NCBI GenBank assembly: GCA_963732855.1
Contig: CAVTBB010000005.1
Location: forward strand, 62,001 to 126,000
Direction of reading: 5' to 3'
Source: DASXVU01 sp963732855
Lineage (GTDB): Archaea; Thermoplasmatota; Thermoplasmata; Methanomassiliicoccales; UBA472
Length of the DNA: 64,000 bases
Positions 43,301-51,658 of the stretch are shown piece after piece. The position numbers and the translations under genes were made by a program. The notes under the pieces are model-generated. The model saw nothing but the letters and a program-made list of their open reading frames with translations. It had not been told where the DNA came from and did not search any database. Within the stretch, counting starts at the first letter, position 1, and each line of letters begins with the position of its first letter.

Positions 43301-45127
43301 CTATTTATTGTATATCGTCTTTGCCAGTGACCGCAGGTTATCCACTCCTTCGGGCGCATGGTCGAGAAGAGGGACCAGAAACAAAGGAGTGTGGAACCTA
43401 GGCTCTATCTCTCCCAGGTATTTCTCCTGCTGCCTCCTCCGGCTTTCGAAGAAAGCGTTATGGCCATACTCCTTGGGCAGAATATAATTCACCGCCACCA
43501 ACGCGGTCTCGATGCCCACTTGCTTCTTCAGTTCCTGGGAAGCCCTCCACGCTTCGATGATCGGCGTGTACTCAGGATAGACGACGAACACGAACGTGCT
43601 CTTGTCCTTAGACCGCATTGTCTCGATCACGCCAGCATACTTGTTTCGGGTCGTTTCGGAGGTATTCTTGGATAATGTGCCCAGATCGATGAAACCTTTC
43701 CAATCGGAGGGAAGTTCCAGCAGATGTATGGTGTGACCAGTAGGCGCTGTGTCGAAGACGATGGTCTGATAATTTTCCAGCTCGAAGAAGCTCATGAACT
43801 TCTCGAAGGCGGACATTTCCTCGGCGCAGGGTGAGTGGAGGTCCTCCTCCACCGACCTCTTGACATCCTCCGGTTGGTCTTTCACCGAGGCAAGAATTCT
43901 TTTCCTATACTCGTCCAGTGCTTCCTTTTGGTCTATTCTGGCCGCATCAAGGTTCTTTACCCCATTCACTGGAGTTGGCTCATAGCTGATCTCTTGCTCG
44001 AATATCTCCTGAAGGTGCGAGGCTGGATCCGTGGTCACTATGAGCGTTCTCAACCCCTCATCGGCCAGATGCACAGCGGTCGCACAAGCTAGTGTGCTCT
44101 TGCCCACGCCCCCTTTTCCAGTGAAGAAAATATACCTTGTCCCATCGATGGGAAGCAACAGCTTTCTTACCGCATCCATGTCACTTACGACCTTGGTCTG
44201 TATCGAGGTGGCTTTTTCGGATACGCTATGCACTTGGACTTGCTTTCCATCGAACAAGTAGGAAGCCACTGATTGCAGGGCATCCAACCCATTTATCTCG
44301 GTGTTCTGGAGCGGGTATAGCAATTCGTTTATCACGAAGTCACGCTCGATCTCCTCCAGCATCAAGTCCTCCTCCGCTTTCTTCTTCTTGAAGAACTTGT
44401 CTGTGGCAGCCTCAATAGGCATAACACCATTTATGATGAGGGTGCTGGTCTTGATCCCCAGCTTGGATAATTCCTCCATACTCCGGTTGGTCTCGGTGAT
44501 CGATGACCTCTCCGGTTTGAGGACGAAAATGAACGATGTTTTCTTGCCGTCCTGCAGGTAACCGATTGCCTTCTTATACTTCACCTTGGCCCCCTGCAAC
44601 GATGAACTCGGACCGATGCAGGTCGAGCCTCCCTTATCCAGTTCGGTGGACCACCCGCTGGGCAGTTCCAGCAGCCGTATGGTGTGACCGGTAGGCGCGG
44701 TGTCGAAGACAACGGCATCATATTGCGGGTCGTCCATGAACTCGATGAAGCTGTCGAAGGCTGCAACCTCATCCACGCAAGGGCTCTTCAACTGTTCCAT
44801 CATCGAGTCCAGGTTCTTCTGGTCAATGATACCCTTCAGGGGGGAGATCATCCGGTCTCGATATTCCTGGGATGCAACATCAGGATTTATCTCGATCGCA
44901 TCCAAATTCGAGACATTTATTATCGGGGTAATGTTGTGCCCGATCGGCTGGCCGAATATATCGGCGAGATTCGGGGCAGGATCGGTTGTGACGATGAGAG
45001 TCTTGTATCCCTTGCGTGCCAGCCACAGCGCCGTGGCACAACTCATAGTGCTTTTGCCCACTCCTCCTTTGCCGCTGAAGAAAATAAACTTTGTCTTGCC
45101 TTTTTCCGGTTCGATCAGAGAATTCAA
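43301..45127 (-). CDS. arsA: ArsA arsenite-stimulated ATPase (two-domain)
   Basis: ArsA energises arsenite export. The 608-residue protein has two ATPase halves: P-loops GKGGVGKST at about 19-27 and 337-345, and DTAPTGHT signatures at 142-149 and 459-466. The three metalloid-binding cysteines are present as C117 (KSPCVDE), C170 (GSTCIGP) and C434 (HSPCAEE), corresponding to C113, C172 and C422 of the E. coli enzyme. ArsA normally pairs with ArsB; here the exporter is Acr3, a pairing known in other prokaryotes. It is the last gene of the trx-arsD-arsA operon. Confidence 0.97.
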   Translation of the reverse strand: MNSLIEPEKGKTKFIFFSGKGGVGKSTMSCATALWLARKGYKTLIVTTDPAPNLADIFGQPIGHNITPIINVSNLDAIEINPDVASQEYRDRMISPLKGIIDQKNLDSMMEQLKSPCVDEVAAFDSFIEFMDDPQYDAVVFDTAPTGHTIRLLELPSGWSTELDKGGSTCIGPSSSLQGAKVKYKKAIGYLQDGKKTSFIFVLKPERSSITETNRSMEELSKLGIKTSTLIINGVMPIEAATDKFFKKKKAEEDLMLEEIERDFVINELLYPLQNTEINGLDALQSVASYLFDGKQVQVHSVSEKATSIQTKVVSDMDAVRKLLLPIDGTRYIFFTGKGGVGKSTLACATAVHLADEGLRTLIVTTDPASHLQEIFEQEISYEPTPVNGVKNLDAARIDQKEALDEYRKRILASVKDQPEDVKRSVEEDLHSPCAEEMSAFEKFMSFFELENYQTIVFDTAPTGHTIHLLELPSDWKGFIDLGTLSKNTSETTRNKYAGVIETMRSKDKSTFVFVVYPEYTPIIEAWRASQELKKQVGIETALVAVNYILPKEYGHNAFFESRRRQQEKYLGEIEPRFHTPLFLVPLLDHAPEGVDNLRSLAKTIYNK

Positions 45128-45176
45128 TTATATCACCCTTTAATCTCCATATCTCAATAACAGAAGGTCTCGGTCA

Positions 45177-45491
45177 TTAAACATCCAGAAGAGCTATTTT
45201 CATCTCCTCATACGTCATGTATCTCTGCTTTTCAAGGATCTTGCCGTTCAGTACGGTGATCGGCAGAATGTCAGTCCCGCTGTCCTTCACCATCATAAGG
45301 ACCTCAGGATAATCCAAGAAAGCCTTTGCATTGAATGACAAGGAAGCCCGAGATATGCTCTCATTCGGAAACTCCACCTGTAGTCTCTTGATATCTTCAC
45401 TCAGCTTTATCAGCGCTTGATTTGGCTCTGGACCGCAGAGGCCTGTGGAACAGCACAGCATCCCTTCGAATATTATCAAATTCTTTTTCAT
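45177..45491 (-). CDS. arsD: ArsD arsenic metallochaperone
   Basis: ArsD hands As(III) to ArsA. From ATG 45491 the 104-residue protein has the CC-x4-C site right after the first strand (IIFEGMLCCSTGLCGPEPNQ), matching Cys12, Cys13 and Cys18 of the plasmid R773 protein. The thioredoxin-like body ends with ILPITVLNGKILEKQRYMTY. The upstream part of the open frame (to 45563) is not conserved. It lies 49 bp before arsA. Confidence 0.95.
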   Translation of the reverse strand: MKKNLIIFEGMLCCSTGLCGPEPNQALIKLSEDIKRLQVEFPNESISRASLSFNAKAFLDYPEVLMMVKDSGTDILPITVLNGKILEKQRYMTYEEMKIALLDV

Positions 45492-45510
45492 ATTGCCAAC
45501 CTTACCATGT

Positions 45511-45819
45511 TTAATTTCCGCAGCTGTTCTTGCTGTCCTTATTACTGTGACCAGTATCATCAAACTTCAGCGTGTTCGACTTACGGTCGGTCAGAATCTC
45601 GATGATCTCCTTTATCGTTGGGACGCGTCCAAGAGTGACAATCTCGCCATCGATGGCCATCCCCGGAGTTGCGCTAATCCCTCTTCGGATGAAAGTTTCA
45701 AAATCCTCAACCTTGACAATTTCAGCCTTAATCCCTAGTCGTTCCACTGCATTCCGGACCCTTGCCTCCAGACGCGCACAATTGTCACAACCGGTACCGA
45801 ATATCTCAATAATCACCAT
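45511..45819 (-). CDS. thioredoxin-like redox-active disulfide protein
   Basis: The 102-residue protein starts MVIIEIFGTGCDNCARLE, with an active-site CDNC motif, and continues with ISATPGMAIDGEIVTLGRVP containing the cis-Pro loop. This is the small TM0996/MTH895-like thioredoxin family often seen in ars operons. An extra tail ends SKNSCGN. It may reduce ArsD, ArsR or other arsenic-oxidised thiols. It is the first gene of the operon, with ars operator 2 just upstream; an in-frame start at 45825 is possible. Confidence 0.88.
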   Translation of the reverse strand: MVIIEIFGTGCDNCARLEARVRNAVERLGIKAEIVKVEDFETFIRRGISATPGMAIDGEIVTLGRVPTIKEIIEILTDRKSNTLKFDDTGHSNKDSKNSCGN

Positions 45820-45845
45820 GGCCAACTCGCTCTTTTTCTCATCAA

Positions 45846-45861
45846 TTCAAACTATTTTGAA
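45846..45861. promoter_or_regulatory. ArsR-type operator 2 (trx-arsD-arsA promoter)
   Basis: TTCAAACTATTTTGAA is a perfect 6-4-6 inverted repeat, 27 bp before the ATG at 45819. The minus-strand TATA box TTAATATAG (about 45878-45886) predicts transcription start near 45856, inside the repeat. The rest of 45826-46202 shows no gene. Confidence 0.75.
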
Positions 45862-46202
45862 ACAATACAACACTACCCTATATTAATTACTTCACATTTC
45901 AGTTTTATTTGAATCGTTGCTCTCTCCGATGGCCAGGGCCAGTTCCGAATAAACGTTTTCAACATCCTTTTACGCGTTTGCCTGGATCAAGGCTTGCCAC
46001 TAGAGTACATCTTGATAACAACCTCTCATCCTCGAATAGGATGTTTAGAGTGGGATCGCTAAATACAACCTCGATACAGGGATGTCTAGAAAGAGCAACA
46101 CTCAATGAATTCTAATCCAAGGGCCGTCGGTCATCGCTTCGTACCACTCGGTCGCTGAGCAAAATTCTCTAATCCTGAACTTCATAGAAATATCTCGGCG
46201 AC

Positions 46203-46970
46203 CTAAACCAGTAATCTTATTACCAGTTGAATGGCGAAGACCCACATTATGAGACCGAACCCGACCTTGATCCAATTGGATCTTAGTCTCAATGTTAATC
46301 TTGCCCCTATCGACGCACCGATGAACACTGCAATGCCGGCCGCGGCGATCAGGGCGATCTCGAGGGTCCCGAACGCTGAATGACCGATGACGCCGAAAAG
46401 CGAGGAAAAAATGACAATGAACGAAACAGTTCCCGCCGAGTTCTTGGTGGGGTATCTGCAGAAGAATATGAGGAACGGTACAATGACGATGCCTCCCCCC
46501 ACGCCCAACAATCCCGACAATATGCCGACCAGGAAGCTGACAACGATGATCGTGGCATACATCCCTAGGGAGAAACCGGTCGGACATGTCTCGCTCTCGG
46601 CCTTCTTCTCCCTAATCGTATAGACCATCCTAGCCCCGGCTCCAATGAGGAAGATGACAAAGATCCACATCAGCAAGGTCGGATCGACAAAGTTGCCTAG
46701 GGCGCCTCCAATGAGGGAGCCGACACAGATCCCCGGGATGAACGCTGCAGATATCTTCAGGTCTACCAAATTCTGGCGATAGTATACGATAGCCGCGGAT
46801 GTGGCGGTTATCAGATTTAGTACCAGCGATGTGGATACAGAGATGAGGGCCGAATAGCCCAGCAGGAATAGGACCGGGGTGTAGAGGGAGCCGCCTCCTT
46901 GTCCGAACATCGAGAAGATGATCGAGACCAGGAGCACTGAGATAACGGCTACCCAGAACAGCCAGTCCAT
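46203..46970 (-). CDS. TauE/SafE-family sulfite/organosulfur exporter
   Basis: The 255-residue protein has about eight membrane helices with the two characteristic halves. Half 1 has SIIFSMFGQGGGSLYTPVLF, half 2 has LVGILSGLLGVGGGIVIVPF; each carries the G-G-G motif of the family. Members move sulfite, sulfoacetate, taurine or thiosulfate. It starts 8 bp after the FmdE-like gene and shares its operator 3 promoter, so export of a sulfur or arsenic-thiol species during arsenic stress is conceivable (inference). Confidence 0.9.
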   Translation of the reverse strand: MDWLFWVAVISVLLVSIIFSMFGQGGGSLYTPVLFLLGYSALISVSTSLVLNLITATSAAIVYYRQNLVDLKISAAFIPGICVGSLIGGALGNFVDPTLLMWIFVIFLIGAGARMVYTIREKKAESETCPTGFSLGMYATIIVVSFLVGILSGLLGVGGGIVIVPFLIFFCRYPTKNSAGTVSFIVIFSSLFGVIGHSAFGTLEIALIAAAGIAVFIGASIGARLTLRLRSNWIKVGFGLIMWVFAIQLVIRLLV

Positions 46971-46978
46971 GGAATTAC

Positions 46979-47614
46979 CTACTGTACTCCCTTCATGACA
47001 TTCACCCAGGTCTGGGTATATTCCGAACAAGGTATGCACATCGGTTTACCGTCAACTGAGCGTACGTAACGTTCGAAAACATATTCACTGCACTTGCTAC
47101 ACTTGACCTTAGAGAACGATCCCTTGGGCCGGCTAAAGACGAAATCGGGCAGCCTCTCGATCTTGAACATTTCCTCATCCGACGCTTCAAGAACCACATC
47201 GACCACTTTGGCTGTGACGTCCGCTGGGATGTCCGATGGTTCCACGCCTTTCTTGCGATAGACGAAGAACTCGAACTTGCCCAGCATGTCCTGGAATTCG
47301 GAACGAAGGTATATCCGCACCGCCCCTTTTCCCGGCGCAAATAAGATGGTGGCTACCTTTCCATAGTCAAGCCGTTCCATCATTAATTTGCCATAGGTGC
47401 ATCCAGTAGCGGCCATCGTGCCATCTACCATGCAGGTCTGCGGATGTCCGACCCCCATCTCAGACAAGGCAAAAGCGCCGTGATCTTTGACCCTTTCGAT
47501 CCCTAGCTCTTTCAGGGCCAGTATACCCATTCTGTACCCGATGGGCATGAACGGACAGACATGCCCGTGGAATTCCCATGCCCATTCCGGAATCTCGAAC
47601 TTTGTGGTGTTCAT
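46979..47614 (-). CDS. FmdE-like protein with C-terminal zinc ribbon
   Basis: The 211-residue protein opens with EIPEWAWEFHGHVCPFMPIG, the signature of the FmdE family (formylmethanofuran dehydrogenase subunit E-like), and continues with HGAFALSEMGVGHPQTCMVD. A zinc ribbon follows (C172-x2-C175 and C193-x2-C196). Despite the name, most FmdE proteins have no proven part in methanogenesis and are thought to bind metal. It heads an operon with the TauE/SafE gene. ATG 47614 is chosen; the frame is open to 47629, but that would overlap the operator. Confidence 0.88.
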   Translation of the reverse strand: MNTTKFEIPEWAWEFHGHVCPFMPIGYRMGILALKELGIERVKDHGAFALSEMGVGHPQTCMVDGTMAATGCTYGKLMMERLDYGKVATILFAPGKGAVRIYLRSEFQDMLGKFEFFVYRKKGVEPSDIPADVTAKVVDVVLEASDEEMFKIERLPDFVFSRPKGSFSKVKCSKCSEYVFERYVRSVDGKPMCIPCSEYTQTWVNVMKGVQ

Positions 47615-47629
47615 ATATACAAACTCCAT

Positions 47630-47645
47630 TTCAAGATATATTGAA
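47630..47645. promoter_or_regulatory. ArsR-type operator 3 (fmdE-tauE / Cys-protein divergent promoter)
   Basis: TTCAAGATATATTGAA matches TTCAA-N6-TTGAA exactly and lies 16 bp before the fmdE-like ATG. The minus-strand TATA box GGATATACTCC (about 47657-47667) predicts transcription start near 47637, again inside the repeat. The opposite strand reads toward the gene at 47707. Confidence 0.7.
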
Positions 47646-47706
47646 GTATTGCGCGGAGTATATCCGTCTTGCGCCTGAGTATCGCTACAAGGCTCAAGAT
47701 TTGGGG

Positions 47707-48048
47707 ATGATTTCGATGGCTTCCAAGGTCAAGGTGAACATGAACCTGTGCAGTTACATCACCATGGTCGAAGTGACCGCGGCAGAAAACGGAATATTCG
47801 ATGTCAAGATCAGGTCGGCATGTGGGAAAGTGAGAAAGTTCGCCGAGGGTTTGGAAACCCTAGACATGATGGACATTGCGGATTGGAGCAACAGCAAAAT
47901 CTTGACGAGAATGAAAGAGGGAGAGGTTGGTCTTCACTGTTCTGTCCCTACAGCCATCCTGAACGCGGCCAGATTAGAGGCGGGCATGATCGCCATGTCC
48001 ATGGCCAAGAAGGTCAAGGGCAATTCCTGGGAATTTCAGTTCGACTAG
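47707..48048 (+). CDS. conserved small Cys-containing protein (DUF6951-like)
   Basis: The 113-residue protein has three cysteines (C15 in MNLCSYI, C39 in RSACGKV, C78 in GLHCSVP) and a Met/Ala-rich C-terminal helix. The pattern resembles a domain of unknown function found in anaerobes (DUF6951; assignment from memory, moderate trust). It is divergent from the fmdE-tauE operon and shares the operator 3 region, so it may be arsenic-responsive and may bind a soft metal through its cysteines. Confidence 0.65.
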   Translation: MISMASKVKVNMNLCSYITMVEVTAAENGIFDVKIRSACGKVRKFAEGLETLDMMDIADWSNSKILTRMKEGEVGLHCSVPTAILNAARLEAGMIAMSMAKKVKGNSWEFQFD

Positions 48049-48103
48049 ATCGAAAATAGACAATTAATTTGGAAGGGGAACGACTTTCGGATCGATCATT
48101 TGC

Positions 48104-48420
48104 CTATTCCATAAGGGCTTCAAACCCCTTTTCCGCATTACGGGATATCTTGGACGCCACGACAACATGGACGGTGAGCATGGTCCATCTGATCAATGAG
48201 GCCTTGTCCAATACACCGCCAGTCTTATTGGACAGAAGACATCTCCCGAAGGGGGAATCGCATTTTGATTCAGTTTTTCAAAATGTCCACTGTCCGTTTA
48301 TGGAGGCTCACCCACAATCCAAGCAACATCCCCTCGCGGGGCGATATCCATCGACTTTCTGCCTCCATCAGCCGAAAGCGAAGTTTGGAACTCCCATTCC
48401 ATACGGAAGGATGTTAGATT
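48104..48420 (-). pseudogene. decayed coding remnant between 48.1 and 48.4 kb
   Basis: The 48050-48526 gap has no intact gene. On the minus strand a frame ending in TAG at 48104-48106 reads GRCLLSNKTGGVLDKASLIR, then HVVVASKISRNAEKGFEALM; it looks coding but is cut by a TGA near 48284. Upstream, other frames hold protein-like pieces (for example HFEKLNQNAIPPSGDVF). I think this is a dead gene but cannot name it. Confidence 0.3.
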
Positions 48421-48526
48421 CTGAACGGCTGGTCTGGAAAGAGGCGGTCCCGAAGGTAATCCTTCCTCCCTTTCCAGGGATTCCAGAAACTACCTGTGTG
48501 CCATTTCTAGTCAATTTCCGTTTCGG

Positions 48527-50176
48527 TCACACTCTCGCCCGCCTGGTGCTCTTCAGACCTTTGAACTTAAAGACCTTCTCCGGGCAGCCACGCTCGCAGC
48601 GGAGACAGGCAGTACCGTTGCACCGGTCCGAAGCGACGGTGATCTCCGGCTCCCCACTCCCCCTGTTCTCGAATGTGATGGCGTTCTCTGGGCATGCCTC
48701 AGCGCATTTCTTGCACTCAATACAACCGTCAAAGGTGCCCTTTAGTTGCGTCCCGATATCGGTCAGGATCTTCAGACCTTTATCTCCCAGAACTGGTATG
48801 TCACGCTGCACGATCTTGAACACTTTCGCCTCTCGGAATTTCTCCGGTAGTGGCTGTATGCCCATGCTCTGCAGGAAGAAGTTGTAGGACTGTACTGGCA
48901 TACCTTCCTGCCAAAACGCAAGTTCCTGGATATAGAGTGTCTCGAACACCTTGTCGGTTGCGAACATTATGTGGTTTGACCGGATCGAACGAGCCATATC
49001 CTGCAGTGTATCCATCAGCTTCGGGTCCTTGACAATGTCCGTGGCCATCGCCAGCGAGGTGTTGCCCACCTGATAGATGTTCTTCGGTGTAGGCGGAATT
49101 AGCCCGACCCTTTGCGCCTTGAGAGCGTCGACGTACGTACCTGACGCCCCGCTCATGTACATGCTGTCCAAGTCGTCGAACTTGATCCCCGCTTTCTCGA
49201 GTAGAGTAAAGTGCCCGGCTCTCATGGCGCCGAACGCCTTGGCCGCCTCTTGGAAATCGTGGTCGTCGATGTAGAACCCGTCCTGCAGGTGTAACTTGCC
49301 GTCGCCGGTCGTTATGTGCGGTGCAGTGATCATGCCGGTATCGAGTCCGGTCGCTATCGCCGCGATTACGCCAGTGCCAGTTATGCCCCGGGATCGGCCA
49401 TGCATTACACCCTGCTCGATGATATCGCCTGATGTTGGGTCGATCTTGTCGCCCTCTGTCGGCATCAGCGTGTCGTCCAGGACCTTGCAGCGCCAATGAC
49501 CCTCAAAGTCGATATCGGATATCGCACCCGGTGCGGCCAGCATCCCGAAGCGTATAGCCTGACCTTCCATTGCCGGACCGGCAGCCGCCGAACCGGTATA
49601 GATCTCATCCCCCACCTTAAGCGCCATCTCCGCGTTAGTTCCGTAGTCGGTGACCAGACAAGGTTCCTTTCGATCCAACAGGCCAGTCTTGAACATCATG
49701 GCCAGCGCGTCCGCCCCTATCTCATGGGCGATAGAGGGGGGAATGTACACCTCAGCGTCGGGTCCACCCAGGTCGATACCGAGTTGCTCCGACGACATCA
49801 CCCGGGCATCCCTCTTCTGCGGTGTTACGCCTTTCGATTTTAGAGACCTCTCTCCCACGAATGCCAGGTCCCTAAGCTCCATGTTCTGGAATATTGACAA
49901 CTGGATCGGATTGCCACATACCGCCAGCCTTTCCACCTTGGTCAGATCGATCTCCAACAGCCGGATCAAACTGTTGATAGCATCGATCATCAACTCGTTG
50001 GCCAGGTTTTGGTCTACCTCGATGCAGTAGGTCAGGTGATCCATCACGTTCGCTCCGGGGACCGGATGCCTGACGGTGATGGCCGTAGATATGATCGTCT
50101 TCGACTGCAGATCTAGAGCATGGACCCTTGTCCCGCTAGTACCTACATCGATCGATATTCCATACAATTTGCTCAC
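48527..50176 (-). CDS. ramA: RamA-like ATP-dependent reductive activator of corrinoid methyltransferase proteins
   Basis: RamA reduces inactive Co(II) corrinoid proteins to Co(I) with ATP, allowing methylamine or other methyl-donor methyltransferases to work. The 549-residue protein has an ASKHA-type core (YGISIDVGTSGTRVHALDLQ, LVTDYGTNAEMAL, GITGTGVIAAIATGL, MYMSGASGTYVDAL). Two C-terminal [4Fe-4S] clusters follow: C485-x2-C488-x2-C491-x3-C495-P and C519-x4-C524-x2-C527-x3-C531-P. C-terminal clusters are typical of methanogen RamA, while bacterial RACo has an N-terminal 2Fe-2S domain. It overlaps the NifX-like gene by 4 bp. No methyltransferase gene is adjacent. Confidence 0.92.
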   Translation of the reverse strand: MSKLYGISIDVGTSGTRVHALDLQSKTIISTAITVRHPVPGANVMDHLTYCIEVDQNLANELMIDAINSLIRLLEIDLTKVERLAVCGNPIQLSIFQNMELRDLAFVGERSLKSKGVTPQKRDARVMSSEQLGIDLGGPDAEVYIPPSIAHEIGADALAMMFKTGLLDRKEPCLVTDYGTNAEMALKVGDEIYTGSAAAGPAMEGQAIRFGMLAAPGAISDIDFEGHWRCKVLDDTLMPTEGDKIDPTSGDIIEQGVMHGRSRGITGTGVIAAIATGLDTGMITAPHITTGDGKLHLQDGFYIDDHDFQEAAKAFGAMRAGHFTLLEKAGIKFDDLDSMYMSGASGTYVDALKAQRVGLIPPTPKNIYQVGNTSLAMATDIVKDPKLMDTLQDMARSIRSNHIMFATDKVFETLYIQELAFWQEGMPVQSYNFFLQSMGIQPLPEKFREAKVFKIVQRDIPVLGDKGLKILTDIGTQLKGTFDGCIECKKCAEACPENAITFENRGSGEPEITVASDRCNGTACLRCERGCPEKVFKFKGLKSTRRARV

Positions 50177-50553
50177 CCCTTATCATCATGGCAATGTTTG
50201 GAGCCTTGACAGACATCTTGAACTGTCGCCTCCATAAGGCTATCGCTCAGGTATTTGGAGACGGCCTCCTTAACCGTTCCGGCTGCCCCCACAAAGACCT
50301 TAATGCCATTGTTCTGGAATTCCATCAGGGGTCGGCGACCTATGCCACCAATTAAGACCGCGTCTATGCCTGCATCTGCCATCTTTCGTACCGGGATCAT
50401 GCAGTTATGCTCCCCATCATTGCCGATCATCGATACATTTTTGATCTGGTTTTCCTCGATCTCTACCGTCGTGAACAGATCGCAGTGTCCAAAATGGGCA
50501 GAAACGCCCGCGTCTAGTCCCCCTGGACTGTTGCTTGGTATTCCGATTTTCAT
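50173..50553 (-). CDS. NifX/NifB-family (dinitrogenase Fe-Mo cofactor-type) protein
   Basis: The 126-residue protein begins MKIGIPSNSPGGLDAGVSAH, with FGHCDLFTTVEI, and contains DAVLIGGIGRRPLMEF, the pattern of the NifX/NafY-like domain. Stand-alone versions in archaea and anaerobes are not tied to nitrogenase and probably bind Fe-S or metal clusters; the tail is rich in His and Cys (CQGSKHCHDDKG). It is translationally coupled to ramA, hinting at cluster delivery or redox control of the activator (inference). Confidence 0.9.
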   Translation of the reverse strand: MKIGIPSNSPGGLDAGVSAHFGHCDLFTTVEIEENQIKNVSMIGNDGEHNCMIPVRKMADAGIDAVLIGGIGRRPLMEFQNNGIKVFVGAAGTVKEAVSKYLSDSLMEATVQDVCQGSKHCHDDKG

Positions 50554-50611
50554 TTTCTTTGACTCCTACACTTATATTCTATTTCATTGAAGACGTATAT
50601 TTCGTCCTCAT

Positions 50612-50624
50612 CCATATTTAAAGA
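50612..50624 (-). promoter_or_regulatory. TATA box of the nifX-like/ramA operon
   Basis: On the minus strand CTTTAAATATGG is followed, about 10 nt downstream, by an inverted repeat GACG-N7-CGTC (50595-50609) close to the predicted transcription start. This could be an operator for the adjacent DUF134 regulator. Confidence 0.4.
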
Positions 50625-50689
50625 TGAACAAGACATGTCTCCAATATCTTGTTGTCCATTGGGATGATACGCGGTGGACAGAGCAGCAT

Positions 50690-51187
50690 TTAGACCTCAT
50701 CTCCGGCCCTTCCCTTCATCTCCGGGCGGCATCGACCACGGCCGCAGAACCCTGTTCCATTGTCATCCTGTTTATCGGGATTCCTTTGTATATCGTTGCT
50801 TCCACACCGGGGGCACTTCATTGACTCACCGGATGCGAAAGGAATTTCCCATATGACACGGCATCCCTTGCACTCGTATCCTCGAGGCCTTTCCACAGTA
50901 TAGTCCCCCCCTTTGATCTCAATCGCTTTCCCTTTCACCAGGGCCTCCACGATCTTCTTTCTGGCATTTTGAAGGTCTTGCCAGAGGGCCCGTCTTGAGA
51001 TTCCCATTCTTTGGGCGGCCTCTTCTTGTTCCAGTCCTTCCAGGTCAACCAATCGAACGGCCTCAAGCTCCTCCAAGGATAGGAGGATAACGTCCAGTTC
51101 CCGCAGTGGAACACCCCGGGGTTTGAAATATGTGACAACTGGCTCTGTTTCAATCCTTCTTGAGCATCGTGGTCGTCCGGGCCTCAT
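50690..51187 (-). CDS. DUF134-family HTH regulator
   Basis: The 165-residue protein starts MRPGRPRCSRRIETEPVVTY, as DUF134 proteins do, and has a sigma-r4-like HTH (LSLEELEAVRLVDLEGLEQE then EAAQRMGISRRALWQDLQNA). A C-terminal zinc ribbon (CKGC, CPRC) and a Gly/Cys tail follow. DUF134 genes very often accompany NifX-like genes, as here. I choose ATG 51187 because the AT-rich TATA run at 51209-51225 then gives a leaderless transcript; GTG 51199 is in frame. Confidence 0.9.
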   Translation of the reverse strand: MRPGRPRCSRRIETEPVVTYFKPRGVPLRELDVILLSLEELEAVRLVDLEGLEQEEAAQRMGISRRALWQDLQNARKKIVEALVKGKAIEIKGGDYTVERPRGYECKGCRVIWEIPFASGESMKCPRCGSNDIQRNPDKQDDNGTGFCGRGRCRPEMKGRAGDEV

Positions 51188-51204
51188 TAATTCTCTCACT
51201 AGGG

Positions 51205-51226
51205 AGAAAATATATATAATTTTCTA
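51205..51226. promoter_or_regulatory. AT-rich promoter of the DUF134 gene
   Basis: GAAAATATATATAATTTTC is nearly palindromic and lies about 27 nt before the ATG at 51187. It could work in both directions, though the plus-strand operon has its own TATA box near 51377. Confidence 0.5.
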
Positions 51227-51409
51227 AAGAACATGAGTAAATGATGTGATATGTCATTTCAACTGACCCTTTCCAACAGTAGTGACTGCTTAACGATGAG
51301 GCCCCTATCATCCGATGTCAATTTGACCCATCAAATTACTCTACTAATCGATTTGTTCTTTTCGATTTTGCGATGCTTTAAGTATGATTCATCCCAATTT
51401 GCGGCTTCA

Positions 51410-51658
51410 ATGTCAGAGACCCAGCAAACGGGACTGCCCCGTCCAGTGATCACCGAGGACGAGTGTAAGGGATGCGGCCGATGCGTCAATGCATGTCCGA
51501 AGAAGGTCCTAAAAATGTCCAGCAAGGTCAACAAGAAGGGATTTATTCCGGCCGTATACTCCGGCGAGGGATGCACTGGATGTTTCATCTGTTACTATAA
51601 CTGCCCTGAGCCGTACGCCATCGAGGTCCACACGGCCGATAAGAAGGTGTCACCATGA
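51410..51658 (+). CDS. 2-oxoacid:ferredoxin oxidoreductase, delta (ferredoxin) subunit
   Basis: This 82-residue subunit carries two [4Fe-4S] clusters: CKGCGRCVNACP and CTGCFICYYNCP. It passes electrons from the TPP subunit to ferredoxin. The ATG at 51410 is chosen because CTTTAAGTAT lies about 28 nt upstream, giving a leaderless message. It overlaps the next gene by 4 bp. Confidence 0.93.
   Translation: MSETQQTGLPRPVITEDECKGCGRCVNACPKKVLKMSSKVNKKGFIPAVYSGEGCTGCFICYYNCPEPYAIEVHTADKKVSP

Noticed and set aside
48069..48887. 272-codon plus-strand open frame
   Set aside because: Its 3' half is the antisense of ramA, its composition is not protein-like, and no family motif is present.
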